This document shows, piece after piece, positions 58,070-64,000 of a DNA stretch of 64,000 nucleotides. The stretch is taken from the NCBI GenBank assembly GCA_031772625.1, contig CM062807.1:1148529007-1148593006 (forward strand), given 5' to 3'. The stretch comes from Pinus tabuliformis. Taxonomy: Eukaryota; Streptophyta; Pinopsida; Pinales; Pinaceae. The position numbers were made by a program, and so were the translations under genes. The notes below the pieces were generated by a model that was not told the origin of the DNA, did not search any database, and was given only the letters and a program-made list of their open reading frames with translations. Position 1 is the stretch's first letter, and every line of letters starts with the position of its first letter.

Positions 58070-60308
58070 TAGGTCTGGCCGAGGATAGTTTTGATCTTGT
58101 GGCGACCTCGTTTAAAAATGAAACAAAGGTTATGAGGATAGTTCTTTTCCTCTGTCAACCTCATTAAAAAATGAAACAACTCCCTTTCCAAATCGAGTAT
58201 TTTGATTAAGATCTCGTAAAATACAAAGTCGAGTCTTTCATAGATCTTGAGAGTGAACCTTCATTCCATCCACTTTGTTGAATGCAATAAAGCTTGGGGG
58301 GCATGTACCTCGATTTGCGTTATTATGCTGGGGGCATGTGAACTTATAACAAGCATAGTTTTTCGTTTCAAGCTTGTGTAAACATGAAACCGAATCCAAG
58401 CAGAGTTCTCCATGGTTCAAGCTTGTGTAAAAATGAACCCATACCCGATTTACATCTCGTGATTGCCGCCTATTCGCTAAATTTTGTTAGATGAGCCTTG
58501 GTTGTTTCATTCCATCGCCACCATCTCTTTGGCTGATCATATGCTTTCACTTGGTTGTTTATCCTTTCCTGAGGAACCGCAGTGATGAGTGGTTTTATTA
58601 GCCAGCCTCTTGACCATTATATGTTTTGAGTAGTTCCACCATTACTGGAACCAGTTGCTACCCTTTATACCACTCGTTCCTCCAGGACGAGTCTCCTTTT
58701 AATCTCTTTTCTGACTCATAAAAAATGAAAAGATTGCCGAGTATTTTTCCCTTTTTGACTCGTTAAAGAGAATAAAAATGGAGGTCTGCTTTCAGCTCTT
58801 TTCCGACCGTTTAAAGATGAAAAGATTGCCGAGTTATCCCTCTTGACTCGTTAAACGTAAATAAGAGGTGGTCGTCTTTAAACTCTTTTCCGACTGTGTA
58901 AAAACAAAAAGATCGTCGGACCTTTGTCGTTTCAGGTTCGTTAACGGTTTCGAAACGACGTGGTTTCGATCGCTTTTTTACTTTTTCAGGTCGAAATCAC
59001 TACTTATGAAAAGTACTCCTCGATCATAATGGTCGGGTGGTTCTTTCGAGCATTGTTTTATACTTTTTCGGGCTCGAGAGACACAAATTTACGAAAAAGG
59101 ACACCTTTGGAGTTTTCTTTTTCCGCAGTCTTTTCAAACTCTCTAAACATGAAAAGACGCCGAGTTTTTCCTTTGTCAGACTTGTTAAAACTTAATGACA
59201 TTGGAGTCCGTCAAGATGACGTTACAATCATATGCTATCCCCATCAAGCTTGTAAATAAAAATAATTGGGGTACTCGCCAGAAATGGTGGGAGAAAATGG
59301 AACCATAATTATTGTCGTGTCGGCAGTATGTCGCTCTTGAACATGGCACTTGTCTGCTTTCGTGTCTGGGTGGGGATATCTCATCTCATTTTTCACTTGC
59401 CTCCGTGGATTTGGGTAACCTTGTTTGACCTCTCATCTTCTCATTGCCTCGTCACCATGACCTCTGATCCATTGATGTCAAATACTGCCAATTCCACTAT
59501 CGTGCCACCGATATGTTCAAGAGAAGTTGACCTCTGCAGAATAGCAACCTCCTTCTGATCGCTCACATAATTTTGATCCACCACAACATTTTTCTCTGTC
59601 TCGTGTCGATGATGTGGGAAACACTATGGCCCACCTTCGATCAAGGTCATTTCCTGTCGACTTCAACTCATTATCCAGGAAGCTGATCTAGAGACTCCCT
59701 TCCAGTGCCTTGGAGCCTGCATGCCTCAATGGCAGGTTCTTCGTGTTCGACGTGAGGTTTTCATCATTGGCCTTTGATCGAATGATTCTACGGGTGTTCG
59801 ACGCCAGCTCACTAATTCGCACGCCGTAGATTGTACCTATAGTACCTTGAGGGCCATTGTCATTATTGGTGGTACCTCTCGCGTCTGTTAACAATTTTCA
59901 TTATTGACTGGTAATCAAACGATGTTCATGCATGTTTGACTTCAGCTCATGTATTCGCATGCTTGAACTTGTACTTTTGTTTGGGTCGAGATGGAGCGCA
60001 AGACCCTGGATTTTGTCTGTTGGAATCCAGGCTGTGATTTTGTGGATTCTTGTTACATGACTCATTCACTGGATGGCTGCGACAATACCTGAGTCTATTC
60101 ATCGATCCTAACCAGATGGTTGCGCCCATACCATGGATCTAGGTTATTATGTACTCTGTTATGGATGGCTGCGACCATACCACATATATCATGTACTTGA
60201 GCTATCAGTTGTATCTCTCTATGCAGATTCTCCGGCGGCAGCTGCATGTGTTCTTGTAAAGCATTTCACCCCCCTCTCTCTCTCGGGCCTCATGCTTTAG
60301 GGGGCATC
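58070..60308 (+). repeat. Degenerate module array, 3' untranslated part and polypurine tract (right arm)
   Basis: Modules built around a T/A run followed by ATGAAAAGATTGCCGAG or a related core recur between 58070 and 59260. The part after 59260 has no repeats that I can see. TTTAGGGGGCATC at about 60296-60308 is the polypurine tract before the 3' LTR. Confidence 0.7.
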
Positions 60309-61383
60309 TGTTACACAGTAATTTGTCACCATTGGTCACCGTCCCTGTTACCCCTTTCCCACACTTTGGAGGACTCATTCCAGGACCTGTGAGCAGTGAC
60401 ATAACTTAAAAACACTTGCATTATGTTCCCCTAAGTATGGACTTCATGTGCCTTGAAGACATCTCCTGCAAAATATCCCTGAAAAGTGCCTTTTTTCCAT
60501 TAACGCGGGTCCACAATGTACTACCCGCGCCAATGAAAGAAATCCTCAAAAGAAGGCGCGCCAGTTGGCGCTCTGTCTTAGAGTTACACCCACGCCAACC
60601 GAGTTTGGAAAAGATTTTTAACAAACGCGCGCCCGGATGTTTTTTCCCTTCAAATCATGAAGTTTTTGAGGATAATGCTAATCTCTTGGATGTCGAGATT
60701 CATCATCTATCCCTTACATCTATCCACAATGGCTTTTTGGGGATAATGCCAATCCATAATGGGTGTCTTGATTCATTGTATCTTTTTCCCCTCCTCCATC
60801 TATAAAAGCCTGTCCTCATGCATTTGACAAGCTAGTGATAGTGCTAGTTTTTGAGTGATAGTAAGAGTTTTGGAGCATAGGGAGATTATACTATCAGAAG
60901 TCTGAGCTTTGCATTCATAATCAAAGAGAGAGAAAGGCTTGTTGCAAGACATATGTAGCTGTTCGCCCAGCCAGAGGAGGGATTCAACGTCAGAACCTTG
61001 GTTGTACTTTTCTCTGTTGATTACCATTAATAAACGACTATCATTATGGTTCCGATCTTATTTTTCATTATGATAATGTTTGATCTATATCTTTTCTGAC
61101 CGATATATGGTTGTATTTAGTGGATTTTATGCTTGTATTCGCTTCGTTCTTTGCATGTGCAGGTATCCATTCGCGGAGATCGTGAGGATCGTGACCTGCT
61201 GGAGCAAGGGAATGGGAGTATCAACTCTTCCACAACACTAGCGTTGGACTTCAAGTTGGTTCTCATAATCCACTTTCAATTTGCAACTAGGAACTTGCAT
61301 GGTAGCATTGATTGATTGTTGCAAGACCCATTTTGGGCTAGTGGGATCGCCTCTATCCGCAGAGGGGATTTACCTCTCCAACA
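60309..61383 (+). repeat. Tat-like 3' LTR (right arm)
   Basis: 1075 bp, near identical to the other three copies of this LTR, with TATAAAAG at 60801-60808. Confidence 0.95.
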
Positions 61384-61388
61384 TGACT

Positions 61389-61916
61389 CATGACACAACT
61401 TGATATGAGAGTGTTGGTATGCTCATGTTGTTGCTGGTCTGCATGTCGAGTTGCAGTGCTGCTAAGTGATGGGTGTGATCTTGGTGTAACATAAATTCAC
61501 CTCCACATGGAAAGGTGTGCAGGGTCTCCGAGGCCTTAGTGTTCACTTGATGTTGCATGCGCATGTTTCTCCTTTTCTGATACTTTGGCATGATTGGCAT
61601 GTTCATCTGTTTGTGAAAATCACTCCTTACATGTTCATCTGTTCGTGAGCACATCTCCTTGTTTGTCCTATGTGTCATCGTGTCATTTCCTATCCATGTA
61701 CCTATATCTGAGATCGCTCATGATGGGACAACATCAACTCTATAAACCTCATAGTCTTACATGATTCATTGTTGTTCAATTTCGGCTGCAGGTGACTAGG
61801 AAAGAGGACAAGGCTATGAAACTGCACAAGGCAAGTTTCGAGCTGCATTATGGGATGTGGGCACTGTTGGTGAAAATTATGCAGAAGTCACTAGGATACT
61901 AAGATGGGAAATTCGG
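61389..61916. other. Flank of Tat-like insertion, unassigned (right arm)
   Basis: Mirror of 14798-15324. A CAG acceptor-like site at about 61790 is followed by a short plus-strand frame (ETAQGKFRAALRDVGTVGEN) with no family match. It may be an exon remnant or chance. Confidence 0.3.
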
Positions 61917-62185
61917 ATCATGAGTGACTATCTGTGGGATCTGGATCACGAGTGACTATCTGTGACATCCCATTATGATATAAGTTACAAATTCATAGCC
62001 TGTCAATATTACAAGACTATGGAATGAAGTATATTATAAGGAATTCTTTCCAGAGTAATAAAATTTTTGCGAGTGACTATCTGTGACATCCCATTAGCAT
62101 ATAAGTTACAAATTCATATCCTGTTAGTATTACAAGACTATGGAATGAAGTATATTATAAGGAATTATTTCCAGAGTAATAAAAG
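61917..62185 (-). repeat. 121-bp tandem duplication (right arm)
   Basis: Mirror of 14527-14797, both copies present. Confidence 0.9.
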
Positions 62186-64000
62186 TTTCTCTTTATGCTT
62201 GTTAAACAACTTTCATTTAATTTTAGATGTTTGTTTTTAAATTTTCACAATGATCCAAATGCATTTAAAGAAAACTTTAGAGGACAAATGATTCCCTGCA
62301 AAGGAATGAAATTATGGAGATATACCATTGTTATTGAAAATACTTACTTGGTAAATAATTATATAGATATGCTAATGTTCTTGAAAATACCTACTGAGTA
62401 AATAAAGATTGTCTTGAAGTATACATAAGATTGTTCTCCAATAATGTAACGTATGAATTAATTCCAAAACTAAATAGGAATGTTCCAAAAAAATAATTGA
62501 CTCTTCGAACAGCTAGCTAGATGGTGATATTCCCTTTAAATTCTTGAAAAGAAAACATTCCCACGTTTTTACTAGGGATTAAACTTTAGTTTCAATACAA
62601 TATACGAATGAGTAAAGAATGTTATCCATGCAGTAGTAAATACACTTTCGGGTTAACAAGAGGTTAAAAATTGATATTCAAACAGGAAGGAAAAACCTTG
62701 TTGATACTAGAAATTTGAATTCTCCCTTTCTTGCAACTTCAAGAACCTTTTGACAAAGGATTAGCATGAACCAAACTATTATATCCCATATTTACTCCTC
62801 TTCCACTCTTATTGGGATAGCAAGGAAGTGGTTCTGGGTGAATAAATATCTCGTACTTGAGAATTAAAAAACAAATCTACAAAATTAACCATTCAAGGCC
62901 CTCATAGTCAAGAAGGAATGAAAGATTGTGATATGTAAAATTTACAGGAAACTAGAAGTTGTAAAAATAATGAAAACAACATTGCTAACTCATTAATGAA
63001 GACTATGTGGAGTAATCAGAGTTTCAACCTCTGCAAGTATGCATAATAATAATCATGGGAATAATTAATAACATTTAAAGGAAAACAAAAAAATTGTATC
63101 CCAGCCCCCATTAGCATTAAGTCACATAAAAAGAATTAAAAATTGCATATGCCTCAAACCGTGCAAATTGTCCTACTGTAACAAGGGTTTCTCAACCCAC
63201 ATGTTAATTACAAAAGACAATCTTTTAAAATAACTTTTATCATGAAGGAAAGGACAAGATTCTTTCATTTTCTCATATTATGTTGTATTTAGTCCTTGTT
63301 GGCTTCCGGGCTAATCATTTTCCAATTTGCTATAGTTAATTTTTGTAGCCAGGTATGCCGAGACCATAATCATTTACCCCTTCTGTTGATAAGATAAAAG
63401 AGTTGCATTGTCTGAGTTTATATAAAAGTTATTTTTCATAAGTTTTCTTGTTATTGAGGTTATTAGTGTAACTATTGGAAAATTAGTAAATGTTATTGTC
63501 TGTAACTTGGCTTATTACATGATTTAACAGTCCCATTCTATTTAGAAAGCTCTGAGCATTATTCAAATCTAGCATAGATACTCTTAACTATTCATTTATG
63601 TTTAATAATAGTTGAACCTTTTACATATTTCCAACTACAGTAATCACACACAGAAATACTTGAAATCTATAGATAATAAGGTCTACATTTTGGATTAAAA
63701 GAAAACATGTCCACCCTATCTCTAATATCAAAATAATCTAATAATAGGTATGCATGGCTTTAAGGTTAGACATACCTTGCCAACTGAATTGAATACAAAT
63801 CTTTTAATCTTGTCTTGCCTCCCAACCATGTGACTCGCACTATGACACCCTATGTTTCAACCTGAGCTATCCTTTTGGGTTTCTCTTCAAGAACCCTAGT
63901 CTTGAACAACAATAGCTATCTGGTCATGACCAGAGTTAACCAGCATAGCCAATTTTATTTCTTTAAGTGCTCCTCAACTCACTTCTTCTTCCTTTCATAC
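62186..64000. other. AT-rich region and start of the gypsy-1 LTR mirror
   Basis: Mirror of 12712-14526. No gene seen. From about 63750 to the window end it corresponds to the gypsy-1 3' LTR region, so a minus-strand gypsy-1 copy is expected just beyond the window. Confidence 0.6.

Larger units (their letters stand above)
53897..61383 (+). mobile_element. Non-autonomous Tat-like element, right-arm copy with internal deletion
   Basis: LTRs at 53897-54971 and 60309-61383 (1075 bp each, TGTTACACAG ... CCTCTCCAACA). The target duplication TGACT is at 53892-53896 and 61384-61388. Compared with 15330-23448 it lacks about 593 bases of coding region at 57452/57453. Both copies share the same insertion site, so the insertion predates the two arms. 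Confidence 0.95.
46961..64000 (-). repeat. Right arm of giant inverted repeat
   Basis: Reverse complement of 12712-30532, running to the last base of the window and therefore longer than shown. It is net about 780 bases shorter than the left arm, mostly because of a deletion of about 593 bp in the Tat-like element and one of about 171 bp in the TRIM. Confidence 0.97.

Overview
The window is plant nuclear DNA made almost entirely of transposable elements. Evidence for a plant: Ty1/copia and Ty3/gypsy (chromovirus and Tat-like) pol remnants, initiator-Met primer-binding sites, a TRIM, a tRNA-derived SINE and long AT microsatellites. No intact host protein gene is recognised. A weak candidate 5' exon lies on the minus strand near 1.1-1.5 kb. 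The species cannot be named. Hammerhead-like motifs of the kind known in Penelope-like elements, which have been reported in conifers, make a large gymnosperm genome one possibility (inference only).

Layout. 1-1.7 kb: unassigned, with the possible host exon. 1.7-5.8 kb: decayed Ty1/copia element (+). 7.5-12.5 kb: decayed chromodomain-bearing Ty3/gypsy element, 'gypsy-1' (+), containing two AT microsatellites. 12.7-30.5 kb: left arm of a giant inverted repeat, ending at a gap of exactly 100 N (30533-30632). 30.6-46.9 kb: spacer, holding a 57-bp minisatellite, an old LTR element without recognisable pol, a 63-unit TA array, two related fold-back elements and most of a nested gypsy pair. 47.0-64.0 kb: right arm, the reverse complement of the left arm, still matching when the window ends.

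Each arm carries the same nested set: a non-autonomous Tat-like LTR element (5-bp target duplication, two zinc knuckles and a protease, no RT/RNase H/integrase), a Ty3/gypsy integrase/chromodomain fragment, a complete 1.2-1.3 kb TRIM with 5-bp target duplication, and a gypsy element ('gypsy-3') inserted into a related gypsy relic ('gypsy-4'). All these insertions therefore predate separation of the two copies. The arms differ by scattered substitutions and a few microhomology-flanked indels. They are either a real inverted duplication or two haplotypes of one locus joined head to head at the N gap; sequence alone cannot decide.

The most unusual signal is a small fold-back family with two members here (246 and 973 bp). 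Target duplications are 13 and 11 bp, and one insertion is confirmed by an empty site in a sister LTR. The arms carry four copies of a motif that folds as a type I hammerhead ribozyme with a minimal helix III. It has one extra U before helix II, so activity is uncertain.
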